Origin: Lepidodermella squamata
Taxonomy: Eukaryota > Gastrotricha
NCBI GenBank assembly: GCA_047495785.1
Contig: JBLDXI010000001.1
Location: 930,001-994,000, forward strand
Length of the DNA: 64,000 nt
Direction of reading: 5' to 3'
Each line of letters opens with the position of its first letter. Positions within the stretch are counted from its first letter, which is position 1. The notes under the pieces were generated by a model, which worked only from the letters and a program-made list of their open reading frames with translations, was not told the DNA's origin and did no database searches. This document shows positions 35,101 to 45,654 of this stretch, one piece after another. Both the position numbers and the translations under genes were made by a program.

Positions 35101-38100
35101 AGTTTGTACACAATATCGGCAAAAGCGAGTGCAAGATATAAATGAAAAGTGCAGACACCAACGACAATAAAGCCCCTCATAACAATAAGTAGTCAAAGCA
35201 ACTCACCCGTCGTCCCTATTGTTTAGTTGAACAACAAAAAAAGCGATGAGCTTAGTAAAAAGCAAAGGTAGTACTACAATCAAGGTTTTTTAATCACCAA
35301 TCCAACAGAAAAAATGCGCATTTCCAACGACTTCCTAGGTAGACTTACCGAATCACGAGATCGATAAGTGTAATACTGCGGGAATTCGCGCTTGTGGATG
35401 ATCAGGAAAGTAACTCGTCGAATCATTCGAGCAGCCAGAGCCTCGCGACGAGCCTTCACGATTTCACTCAATCGAGCGGAATACCACTGGAAAAAATTGA
35501 AATTTTAAGGAGGAATTTTTCAAAATTAAATCCTCACGTCTTCACGCTGCTTTTTCTCAATGCGAATCGCAATGTTGATGATTGAGATTGGTTCGCCAGC
35601 TCGGTCGATATTTTGCGGCGAGAAAAGCATCTGCTCGAGGTAGGATACGCTAGGACTGAACGGCATTTCAAAGAGGCGATTTCCAGTGCCAGCAGGTCCC
35701 CCGCCGCCATGAACGAAGCGATCGACCAGCTTGTCGAAATTCGCCTGGCACTCTTCGAGACTCGAAAAAGCCGCCATAATACCGATGCGTTGACACGCGA
35801 TATTCGCTGAGAATCTACCATCACCGCCTGAGAACACGGTGGGTGCTTGATCGAAGGCCAATGACAACCTCGGCTGCATTGAAATACTCTGAGGCATACC
35901 ACCGTTTGCTCCGGTGATAGAAGATAACGCAGACATGTTGTCGCCATTATTATTGCCGACATCTTCCGAGTAACTCGCATGCAACCGATGACCCCGAGAG
36001 CCACTATTCTGCAGGCTATTAGTTCCAGAAATCGGCGTTCCATTGCTGGGTGGTGTATGCATCATCATCATCAGTTGAACGCCCATTCTGTTCGGATGCG
36101 ATGTTGGCAACAAGAAATTGAACTCAACAACTTGGTAGGACGAGAAATCGTCCAGCGTTCCGTGCTGCAGCGAGACTAAATCATACGCACAATAAGCTCG
36201 TCGAACGTAGACTTCGAGCGCTGACGCAATGACCTCAGCTTTCGGGTGGAAGAAAAACGACGGCAACACGTCAAAAATCGCTGTTTCTGTCGTGATAAGT
36301 CGCTGCAGATTTTCTTGAAACTTTTCGCGGTTATGCGGGTCGAGAGCTGATAGGAAAATTGACCCGACTTGATTTTCGCGCAATTCATACGGCGGTTCGT
36401 GACTTGCGATCAGAATCTGTCTCGCTTTCAACGCCACCTTAACATTTTCCAGTCGCTTCAGCGTTGTCAAATCATTCAACGCATTTTCTAGGTCGGAATT
36501 CAAGGCGACATCGCGAGTTGTCATCATCTCTAATAAATTAATGATCAACAAATTTTTCAACGGAGCAGCGGATGTCGAGAAGACGATCTGAATGATTTTT
36601 TGAAGATCGTCCTTGTGATCTTCTCGCAGTTGAGCGAGGCACTTGTCGTAACTGGACGCTTGAAATTTGCTCTCAATCGCGTAGTATTGCGCCAAAATTT
36701 CGTGAATCACTGATTTAAGGTGGCCGTCAATGCCTAGGCGATATCGTTGAATAATTTGAAGAACAGCTTGAGTATTGGCGAAGTACCGATCCCGTTCCTC
36801 CCGTTTACCCAACGACCCGGCGTAGCGGTCGATTATTCTCGCAATCTCTTGACTCGGGAAACTGATCAAAACACTGGTAACATTGCCCTCGTAGAATGAG
36901 AGCTGCTTCAAAATCGCCCGCTCGACATCGGCGGGGATTTTTCCAGACACCGTACTCATCACCTCTTGCAGTTCAGCGAGAGGGAGTCTCGGGTCGGTCA
37001 AAACTCGAAACAAGCTTTCAATCAACTCTTTGCAGTAAGACGCAAATTTCGAATCAGGGCGGCAATAGCCCAATAAGATTGATTCAATCGCAGATCGGAT
37101 GGTTTTGTAGCGTTTGTGCAATTTTTCAGAGGTCATAGTAGACGTAGCGCTGACTAGCGAGTGATTAGATTGGCTGATGTGCATACTCGTGTTGTGAGCA
37201 TCTCCATTCACCTCGCCAGTCTCCAACACTTCGAAAGTACCGTTGAAAACCGACGCCCGTTTCACTTGACTCGCGTCGTCGAGTTGAAGGCGAGCAATTA
37301 TCGTACCAGGGTGAAGTATCGCCCCGGGTCTTTTGATGTGGTGAACGGTACCAGCCTCCGGCGCGGTGAGCTCCATCAACATTTTCATAACTTCAACCTC
37401 GGCGTAAACGCCACCGGCTTGAACGTGATCGCCGTCATTCACGAGGAAATTCACTAATTTCCCGGCGGTGGTACTCCTCAGAACCGTGGGGTCGTATTCC
37501 TTGGTGAAAACACAGGTACGATTGCCGACAATCGCCCTCACGCCGCAGACATCTTGCTGCAAATAAGTTGCATAGGTGTTGTTAGAAATCGAAACCAAAA
37601 TGCCGCCATCAGTCAATCGATGCGCCTCCAGCTGAATCGTGCTGTGATTCATCAACAAAAAATACGTGGTAGGCCCGACTTTCGTCACCTGAATCACGTA
37701 TTTGTAGTCCTCGTGGACTAATTCGATGTCAATCGTGTTTTTCAGGGTATTAGCCGGCAGGAATTGCCCGCGTTCCAACGAGTTGTGAAAGTGCTGGAAA
37801 CTCGAAAGAATCGCTTCCTCAGCCAACGAAACAGCTGCGCAAACCGCGGCGAGAAGTGGGTCGATTTGTTCGACATTCACCTGTTGCGCGATTAATCGGT
37901 CAAGCCAGGCGGTTGAAATTGAGTTATCGCGAAATTCGTCAGTTTCAAGCAGCTGAATCAAATATTCTACGGTTGTTGGGAAGTCGCCGCGAATGTTTAG
38001 CTCTTTCAGCGCCATGATCAAACTTTCACAGGCCTGTTCGCGGTTTTCACCCCACGAGAAGCAATGCCCGAATTGAGAATCGGCGAATTCGTGAACGCCA

Positions 38101-40360
38101 CCCGTAGTCGTGATACTGAAGTATCCCCAGACATTCTTGTTACTTTTAAAGTTCAACTCTTGAACCTGGCCTGAGCTTGGTTTGAACCCTTTCGCCGGGT
38201 TTTCACTCGTAATTCGAGCGGCTATAACGTGGCCATTCGGCTTCGACCTTCTCGCATTTGTCAGTTCTTGTAGATTTTCAGAAGAACATGATGCAATGCC
38301 GAATAGAGAACAAACGTCCTTGATTTTTTTCAACGGAATTCCCATCGCAACTTGAAGCTGGCAAGCAGGTAAATTCACGTTGCTGATCATTTCAGTGCAG
38401 GGGTGCTCGACCTGGAGACGAGGGTTCAGCTCTAAAAAGTAGAATTTATGCTCCTGAGGGTCGTACAGGTACTCGACTGTTCCGGCTGATTGATACCCGA
38501 CAAGTTTCGCCAGTTGAACAGCGCCTCGTTCCATGCGCTCGATAACATCGTCCTTCGCCACGACAACCGGAGCCTCCTCAATGATTTTCTGGTGGCGTCT
38601 TTGGATTGAACAATCGCGGCCGAATAGCGAAATAGCCTCGCCGTATTTATCAGCAAGTACTTGCACCTCAAGATGTCGAACGTGATTCGCGCATTTCATG
38701 ATGAAAATGGGCGAGCCAGGCAGCTCGTTCTGCACCTGCCGGAAGGCGTTTCCGAAATCGGCGGATGCTTCGACTCGTCTGATACCTTTACCACCGCCGC
38801 CTTCCGACGCCTTGATCATGACTGGGTAGCCGATGCGGTCGGCCTGTTGTTGGCCTTCAGCCGCATCGGTGATCAGGGCCTGTTCGTAGATTTGACGCGG
38901 TACGGTTAAGAATCGACCGGCTTTGATGTCTTCCTCCGACCATTCTAGCGTGATATCATCGCCGTTCCACGGCAGCGTAGGGATGTCGGCACTTTGAGCA
39001 ACGATGGTTGACGCGATTTTATCGCCGAGGGCCCACATTGCGCTCTCTGGTGGGCCGATGAACGTGATTCCATTTTTATGCAATGTCTCGGGCAGCTTTG
39101 GATTTTCAGATGCATGGCCCCAACCAGCCCACACCGCCTACAATAGAAACAATAAGTTTAATCAAAATTCGATTTTTCATCAATTTTTTCTGATTTCCGT
39201 ACTTCGCTATAAATAGTTCCTCAATTAAAAGGTTGTCTGTAACCAACAGCGTGTTCCATAAGTTGTGCAACTTATGTAAAAGAAATTCAATTATTTTTTT
39301 GAAATTAAACCTATCGGGAGAATCTGCCATCCCAAAATCCGCAATCTCACCTAAGAAATCGCAAATTTACCCGGAAAACCCGGAAAATCCCGACGGTGAC
39401 TGAATTCGGTATTTTACCCGTTTAATTTTGTTACCCGGATCGATAAGAGGGATACCTGAGTACTATTGTCATGAAATTTCAAAAATTGTCCAATATTTTT
39501 TCTGGTTCATTTTAGCGCATCCGAACCTTTTCCGTCTTTCTTTGCGTTAATTATGGGACACGCTTTAAAAATGGAAATGAAATGCTACTTCAAATTGAGC
39601 GTACTATAAACGCTAAAGCAAATTTTAATTAGAAAATGTCAGCGGAATAATGTCCCGTAAAACAAAAGAAAATCACGAGACATTGAATGTAGAAAAGCTT
39701 GCGACTTTTTTGGAAAAGAAATCTGGATTTAACTTCTTACTCTTATTATAAGACATTTAAATAGCTCCAGACAAAGTGAATGAGAAATTAAAGAAATACA
39801 AAAGGCTGGTTTCAAGTTTTTGCGATACAGTGAGGCTACAAAAAGCAGGGGGCGAAGTTCATTGATTGAAGTGCGCTTCAATTTGATGAGGCGTTTCAAG
39901 AAATTGAAGAGTAGCATCGGCAAAAGAATGCTTCTTAATTTTTTTAAACTCCTCATTAAATTGATACGCACTCTAATCAATGAACTTCGCCCCCTGCGGC
40001 TTTTTGTAGCCACCCTGTAGAAAGAAATAGGGGACTTACATCACAACGGGTTTGAACAGCCACATCAAGAATGCAATCGATGTTTGCATAGTTGTTGACG
40101 TTGCTGCCACCAGTCACCTGAACGCACTGATCAGCCATTCGGATGTACTCGGCGTTCGCCTTGAGATCCTCGGGAGTAACCATGGCTACGAAGCGAATGG
40201 CCCGCTCGTTCTTGAAAGTTTCGTATGACCATCGGCGGATAGATCGCATGCATTTCACAGCCGCAATGCCGTTGTTGGCGATTAGCACCTTCTTGATGAC
40301 GGTATCGCCGCCGTATTTGTGCACGAAATCCTCGACAGTAACAACATTCAGCTCCGTCAT
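29155..40360 (-). CDS. ACC: Acetyl-CoA carboxylase, multidomain eukaryotic type
   Basis: Six exons in minus-strand order: 40360-40040, 39137-35538, 35486-35349, 34441-33188, 31125-30499 and 30444-29155. Their lengths sum to 2410 codons including the stop, each junction GT-AG and phase 0. The enzyme makes malonyl-CoA in the first committed step of fatty-acid synthesis. Domains in order: biotin carboxylase ([20 protein letters not shown]-grasp loop [10 protein letters not shown]), biotin carrier site VEVMKMLME near residue 690, the ACC central region, then carboxyltransferase ([37 protein letters not shown]). Length fits animal ACC1 (about 2350). The N-terminus is short, about 25 residues before the BC domain, with no mitochondrial or membrane signal, so it is probably cytosolic. 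Introns 2 and 5 are 51 and 54 nt; introns 1, 3 and 4 are 0.9, 0.9 and 2.1 kb and carry mobile-element signatures. Confidence 0.97.
31251..31670 (+). pseudogene. Decayed open frame of unknown origin in ACC intron 4
   Basis: On the strand opposite to the carboxylase, a frame of 139 codons is interrupted by a single in-frame TGA (31482-31484) and ends at a TAA. Both halves look like real protein ([20 protein letters not shown] before the stop; [20 protein letters not shown] after it). No family is recognised. With reverse-transcriptase remains directly downstream, it is probably part of a dead mobile element. Confidence 0.5.
31740..31905 (+). mobile_element. Reverse transcriptase fragment in ACC intron 4
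   Basis: The frame reads [20 protein letters not shown] and then an ARILEKKLQ-type helix and ECQHGF, matching the N-terminal fingers motif of non-LTR (RTE/jockey-like) reverse transcriptases. Frames further on (32040-32170, with [20 protein letters not shown]) may be more of the same wreckage. Confidence 0.7.
34627..35022. mobile_element. Foldback-type element with repeat-built arms, in ACC intron 3
   Basis: A 396-bp near-palindrome. The left arm starts GGTTCTATGACTAAAGAGC and the right arm is its close inverse, ending AGTCATAGAACC; homology continues almost to the centre near 34826. Each arm is made of about seven tandem units of 14-16 bp with the core AGAGCAA. The element is flanked by a perfect 8-bp direct repeat, TCTAAAGC (34619-34626 and 35023-35030), the mark of transposition. 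No ORF is present, so it would be non-autonomous. The arm structure recalls FoldBack/Galileo elements; the 8-bp duplication also fits hAT or P-like transposases. Confidence 0.85.
39828..40017. mobile_element. 190-bp inverted-repeat MITE in ACC intron 1
   Basis: The ends CAGTGAGGCTACAAAAAGC and GCTTTTTGTAGCCACCCTG (the latter missing two bases next to GGC) are imperfect inverted repeats, and the arms extend about 80 bp each. TA dinucleotides flank both ends (39826-39827, 40018-40019), as expected for a Tc1/mariner-type insertion. The apparent open frames on both strands here are by-products of the palindrome. Confidence 0.7.
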
Positions 40361-40987
40361 GATAATTCACTAGCAATTACTGGTGAATAGACACATTGAG
40401 TTTGAACAAATACAACCTAAATAAAACATGGCACAGGTATAATAGTAGTGGAAAATTATAACAGCGTGGTGGTGTGGTCATGCTTATCAGAGTATGTCGC
40501 ATGAAATCGGGCCGAATAAGATAGCGTTATTATTGTAGAAAAAACCAAGCCTAACGAGTTGAAAAGTGTGCTTATCGCTGGATATAACGCGTGACCATGT
40601 GGCAGCAAGTGATTGATGACCACTGGGGTGATTTTTAACCTTTTTGCGAGACACAACAGTTGTGCAGTTCTTTGAAAAATTTTCCTAATAGTAAAGCTGC
40701 TGTGAAATAAGCGTGATGTTGTGAAATGAAAAAGTCTGCGGGATTTCAACAATATAACCTACTGACAAGTAGCGCTCATTATAATAAAGCGGCCAACGCC
40801 GTTAACCCCGCGATAAAAAATTTAGACAGCAGGTGAATATATAATGCCAACTGCTAACTTTTAGCTAAATACAGCCGGTAGGTATGTGAAATGCAGACAA
40901 TTCGGGAAAACACATTCACTGATATGATATTCTTATATATTTTTAGCCTCAACGCTCAACATTTCAACTTGTAACAAGCAATGCGTT
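40361..40987. other. Gap between ACC and DOHH
   Basis: About 630 bp of AT-rich non-coding sequence holding the 5' end of ACC and the 3' end of DOHH. No other feature is supported. Confidence 0.5.
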
Positions 40988-42082
40988 TCAAGACGACAAA
41001 GTCGCGTATTCAAAGTTATCACTTCGTTCGTATTCCGCAAGATCGAGCGCAACTAGGCAGGACTCTGAGACTATTGGCTCGTGATCCGTGGCAAATTTCT
41101 GTAAAACCGGGGTGCTGCCGTCAGAGGCGACCGAGCCTAGCGCTTCAGCAGCTTCGTGGCGGACCATTGGGTTCTCGTTCGGGTCCTCGAGGCGTTTGAG
41201 AAGAGGGGCAACAGCAACACGCTCGCACACTGAGCCGAGTTGACCGAGAACAAACGCGACTTCGTGGCGAAGAAGCGCCTCCTCGGGGCCAGTTACTTCA
41301 AAACCACGAACGAGTTGACGAACAGCTTCGTCGGCAAGCTTTTTATCAGAAGTAGCTCCGGCAATATTACGGAGCGAAAACATAGCCCTGCAAATGAAAA
41401 TTCGCAAAAAGCGTAAATTAAGGAGGATTTTTCAAGTTTCGTACTTGTAACGATCAAACAGTGATCTGTTCAAATCAGCGAGGCGATCACCAAGAATGAC
41501 AATGTCTTCAAGCTTTTCTTCAGCCGGGGCCGGGTCGACGCTGTCAAAAGGCGAGACCAAAACTTTGTCGTGTAAAGCCGGATCAGTTGAAATGTAACGA
41601 ATGCGTTCAACAGCTAATTCACAGGTTTGCGTGATTTCAATCGGGTTTTCAGCGTTTGGCGTTTGCTTAGCAATGGCCTCAAGTTGCGGTAGCAATTCCG
41701 TTGCTCCGATCGCACCTAACGCCTCGCCAGCTTCGTGGCGGGCGATAACCGGCTGTTCCGGGTCGCATAAAACAGTGTAAAGAGCCGGCACAACGATAGA
41801 TCGCGCGGCAGGGTGGGCTCCAATTTGACCCAAGCAATAAGCGCATTCGTGTTTCAAAAGAGCTGAAGCGTCTTTAATGCCTTTCAACATCAGGCAATCG
41901 ACCATAGCCTTAGCGGCTCGACCCATATCATCACCGGCAGTATCAGCGTTTCTCAGCAAAAATAGAGCTCGAAACCGCAGGGAAATTTTCTGTTTTGGAT
42001 CCAACAAAACCTCGGTGGCCTTAGCAATTTCATCTTGAGAAGCGGCGCTTGTAGTATCTCGGAAGTCTTTTTCGTTCGTCAT
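40988..42082 (-). CDS. DOHH: Deoxyhypusine hydroxylase
   Basis: Two exons, 42082-41445 and 41387-40988, join across a 57-nt intron (DRYK/AMFSLRN) to give 345 residues. The enzyme completes hypusine formation on translation factor eIF5A by hydroxylating deoxyhypusine with a di-iron centre. The protein is a HEAT-repeat superhelix with the four expected His-Glu metal motifs: LLKHECAYCLGQ and IARHEAGEALGA in the first half, LLRHEVAFVLGQ and MVRHEAAEALGS in the second. It is somewhat longer than human DOHH (302), mainly in the inter-domain linker. Its start lies only 106 bp from the stop of ACMSD, which is transcribed before it in the same direction. Confidence 0.95.
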
Positions 42083-42188
42083 AACTTTTATTTTTTTCCC
42101 AGCAAATATAATATAAGATAATCTCTATCGAACAAGAAGAAAGCATTAATACTGTCATTTGGCAAGATGGAAGATAATAGTCCTGATC

Positions 42189-43393
42189 TCAATTCTCGTA
42201 TTTTGAACGGTCAACAGCCGAGCCGAATAAATCGAAACAATTCGACCAAAGCAATTTGTGTTTCACCTCATCGGAAATCTTCGACTCGGAACAGATCAAT
42301 TTCCCAGGCTCTTGTTCACCCAGCGGAAATGGGTAGTCCGAGCCAAGTACCATGCGGTTTTCGCCGATCACTTTCAGCACGAAATGCAAAGCTTCTGAAT
42401 CATGAACAAGCGAGTCGACCCAAATTTTTCGACCTGCCAAATGGTCGGTTGGAGGGACTTTCGTTGCGGTAGCACACAAGTCCGGGCGAACGTCGAAACC
42501 ATGCTGCATGCGACCAATAATCAATGGGAAACAGCCTCCTCCATGCGCGAAAATCAACTTCAAATTCGGGAAACGATCTGCAAAAGCCCTTCTACATCAA
42601 GTGCATTATTACGAATCGACAAAATTTACCGAAAACACCTCCGAACAAGACCGATCCAATCGCGATGGCAGTTTCAGTGGGCATTCCTACAAAAATCCTC
42701 CTTGAAACTTAAATTCCCAAGTAAATAAATTATATCCGAACCGATGAGCCAAGGGAACCAATATTTCTTCAAGCGGTCCCCTGCGGTCAGCATATCCCAC
42801 GGGTGAATAAACACAACCGTTCCAGTTTTTTCAACGACCTCCCAAAATGGATACAACTCGGGAGCATCCAAGTTCCACTCGTTAATATGCGATCCTATTT
42901 GAATGCCGGGAAATCCGAGCTCATTTCGACAACGCAACAACTCTTGAATAGCCAACTCCGGCGACTGCATCGGCACAGTTCCAAGGCCGATGAAACGGGT
43001 CGGATGCTGTTTAACAACATCAGCAATGTGGTTATTCAACAATTTACTCATAGCCAAGCAATCATCGGGTTTAGCCCAATATGAAAACATAACAGGAACA
43101 GTTGAAAGCACCTGGACAGTTACGTCTTAACATGCAAAACTGAAAAATTGCACGAAATTAAGGCAGACATTTCTAACAAACGAACTTGTTTCGTCCATTT
43201 CCTTGAGCCGAGCTGCTACGTCGTAGCAGTTTTTGTCAACTTTCCGGAATAATTTACCGTCTTGCTTCATCAATCGTTTTTCGCTGTCTTCAGGGTCCAC
43301 CTCCAGATAGAGCCAACCGGGATAGCCAGTTTTCTCATTGAAATCCGGAATCTCGCTCGGTAAAATGTGAGTGTGAATGTCGATTCGTCGCAT
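42189..43393 (-). CDS. ACMSD: 2-amino-3-carboxymuconate-6-semialdehyde decarboxylase
   Basis: Four exons in minus-strand order: 43393-43186, 43125-42742, 42686-42630 and 42577-42189. They total 1038 nt (345 residues) with introns of 52-60 nt. The enzyme diverts ACMS of the kynurenine pathway from quinolinate and NAD synthesis towards degradation of tryptophan. It is a zinc amidohydrolase: the HxH metal pair is in DIHTHIL at residues about 5-11, later metal and active-site regions are HPWDM and FAHGGG, and the C-terminal region has GSDYPFPLGEQEPG. STVPVMFSYWAKPDD is nearly identical to vertebrate ACMSD. Exon 3 is only 57 nt. The first intron uses a TTAAG acceptor rather than a pyrimidine-CAG one. 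Confidence 0.95.
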
Positions 43394-43443
43394 CTCTACT
43401 TAATTAAGCGGACTAGACGAAAAACAAGATCGGTTGATTCATC

Positions 43444-43516
43444 CATGGGCTGTCCGGTTTCCCAAACAGCGGTACACCCCGAAGGGTGGGGGATGGCTTC
43501 ACTGGAAACCGACCCC
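43444..43516. repeat. 73-bp structured insertion flanked by 8-bp direct repeats
   Basis: Perfect GATTCATC repeats lie at 43436-43443 and 43517-43524. Read on the minus strand, the interior can form a stem of about 10 bp (GTC-GGTTTCC with GGAAACC-G-GAC) enclosing a CACCC-TTCG-GGGTG hairpin, a classic stable UUCG tetraloop. It sits in the ACMSD/RPL12 gap. It may be a very short terminal-inverted-repeat insertion or a structured RNA in a leader or spacer. Confidence 0.5.
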
Positions 43517-43671
43517 GATTCATCTTTCATCTCATAAAATCATCTAAGAAATCAGCAAAGGTTCAGGATATTAACCAAAAGCCGGGAGGAGTTGAGCTAT
43601 TTTCTCATTTTATTGAATTTCTCTCTCATATACTCAAATAATTCAGCTTACTCCACGTGACAGCGTATGAT

Positions 43672-44279
43672 TTACGACTGAAAAAAATTGAAATTAAAAA
43701 ACTGCAGAACATGGCAGCACATCAACTTACATCAGGGACGTTGTAGTCACCAGCATCGACACCTTCAATGACATCGTGCGGGGGCTTGCCGTCGACGGTG
43801 CAACCTACAGATTGGCAGGTGCCGAGGACCTCCTTCAAGGTGCCAGAGAGCTGGCGAGCCATCGAGCGGGCGCGGCAGTTGCGGGCGATGTTGATGATTT
43901 CATTGAAGGGAATATCGCCAGAGTGCTTGATGTTCTTGACCTTTTTGCGATCACGTGGGGGTTCCTTCAGGGCCTTGATGATCATCGAGGCAGCCGACGG
44001 CACTACGGAGATTTCGGCCTGACGGTTCTTGACGATAAGCTTGACGGTGACGCGAAGACCCTTCCAGTCGGTGGTGGCCTTGGCGATATCTTCACCGACC
44101 TTCTTGGGGGCGAGACCAAGAGGACCGATCTTGGGGGCGAGCGAAGCAACAGCACCAACTTCACCGCCGACGACGCGGATGAAGACTAGCAACGGAGACA
44201 ACAAATTATAAATATGAAATATTTTATATATCAATAACTCACTGATCTTCTCCTCTCCCATATCAGGCTTAGGGGCCAT
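43672..44279 (-). CDS. RPL12: Large-subunit ribosomal protein uL11 (L12)
   Basis: Exons 44279-44243, 44185-43731 and probably 43677-43672 encode 165 residues, the length of the human protein. The protein forms the base of the ribosomal stalk and binds the GTPase-centre rRNA. The family core is highly conserved: [59 protein letters not shown]. The 3' end has a full GTAAGT donor after VPD and a strong TTTTTTTCAG acceptor 53 nt on, so the last exon would add one Ser and the stop. Without splicing the frame still ends after one residue (S). A 57-nt intron splits the N-terminus after 12 codons. Confidence 0.96.
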
Positions 44280-44501
44280 TTTGAAGATTTGGAGTCAAAA
44301 TTGACTAAAAACCTATCAATTCGGAATAAAACAGCATAAAATATCGCTGTAATCAGGGAAAATAGCACCGTAATGTCAATAAATTAATCTCAAAAAGTTA
44401 GATAGCGATGGAAGGTATCATGCAAATCCGTCTCGGCGATAAAATCAGGAATTGACACCGATTAATAGTCAATCAACTGGGAAAGAAACGGGTCATTGTA
44501 T

Positions 44502-45654
44502 TCAGAGCTTGGCCATGTTTGTGCCCAATGAATCGAATGCTAGTTTAGCTGCAGTCGTAGCAGTGCCCATAGACAGGCCGATGCCGTTACTACCGTGCCC
44601 GATGTTGTAGATAAGTGGTATCTCTCGACCGGTTGCGGTTCGAGTCGACTCGCAAGTTACACGCAGCATCTCACGGTGAGGTCTCAAACCAGCCCATTCG
44701 AAATCCACAGTCGCGGCAGCCAAGCTTGGAGCAAGCTGCAGGCAACGCGAGCGAATCGCTTCGGTGTCACGAGGATCAAGCTCTAGATTAAAGTTATTCG
44801 GTTGGCGAACGCCTCCAAGCGAAACATGGTCAATGCCGGGTAAAATATATGTAGCGTCATCTTCATAGAGAAAAGTTTTGATCCAAGGCGCCTTCGCTTT
44901 GATCAATTGACCCCGAACGGGAAACATTTTTGTATCATTGAACAACTTGAGGCTTCCAAGACCAGTACAGTTGACGATGGCATCGTACTTGTCAGATATT
45001 TCATCTACGCTGCACAGAAATTGCTTATTAAATGTAACGCCTCTGTCCAACAGCTTCGTTGTCAGCCACGGCAACATTCTTCGACTTTCGATTATTAGTG
45101 TGGTGAAGTAAAACGCTTGGGCGAATTCATGACAGTGAGGAATGAAGGTCAACTTTTCAGGCTGAACGACGCTGAAATTGTAAACCATATCTTTGTAAAT
45201 CTGATCCTCCATTGGCTGAACTTCATGATTGAGCTGGTAACCTATAGAGGCACCAAGAAAATAGAAATGAGAATAGCACACAATATGACGCACTCACCTG
45301 ATATAATTGAAATTCCAGCTTGGCTAGATTCGCCAGTCTTAGCAATCGAATCGAAAACTTTCCAGCTGTCCCTGCAATACTTTTTCAAATCCTCCACATT
45401 TGGGGTAGGAGTCAAGGAAGAGGTTATGCGAAATATTCCTGAAAAAATTCACTTGGGAACAGAAATTCTAAAATGTAACAAAGCATACCGGCTGCGCCAA
45501 AACTTGTTGTTTCAGTGGTATGCTTATCTGCAATCACTGTAATTTGGGCATTCGTTTGGTTCTGCTGAATCAATTCCGATAATTTGAACGCAGTCGAAAG
45601 GCCTACGGCACCAGCGCCGAGAACAGCGATACGTTTCGGCTTCTCGCTGTACAT
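44502..45654 (-). CDS. DDO: D-aspartate / D-amino-acid oxidase, peroxisomal
   Basis: Exons 45654-45489, 45438-45298 and 45241-44502 make 348 residues, with introns of 50 and 56 nt. It is a FAD-dependent oxidase that deaminates D-amino acids, giving a 2-oxo acid, ammonia and hydrogen peroxide. The N-terminal dinucleotide fold shows RIAVLGAGAVGLSTAFKL and TTSFGAAG; later motifs are NCTGLGS, FPVRGQ, the substrate-arginine region WAGLRPHR and the FAD-binding GHGSNGIGLSMGTA. The C-terminus AKL-stop is a canonical PTS1 peroxisome signal. D-aspartate and D-amino-acid oxidases are paralogous; the pattern seems closer to the aspartate type, but specificity is inferred. It is the most upstream gene of the five-gene minus-strand array. 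Confidence 0.93.

Noticed and set aside
39729-40020. Basic Leu/Arg-rich frames on both strands
   Set aside because: They arise because the inverted-repeat element reads similarly on both strands; not genes.
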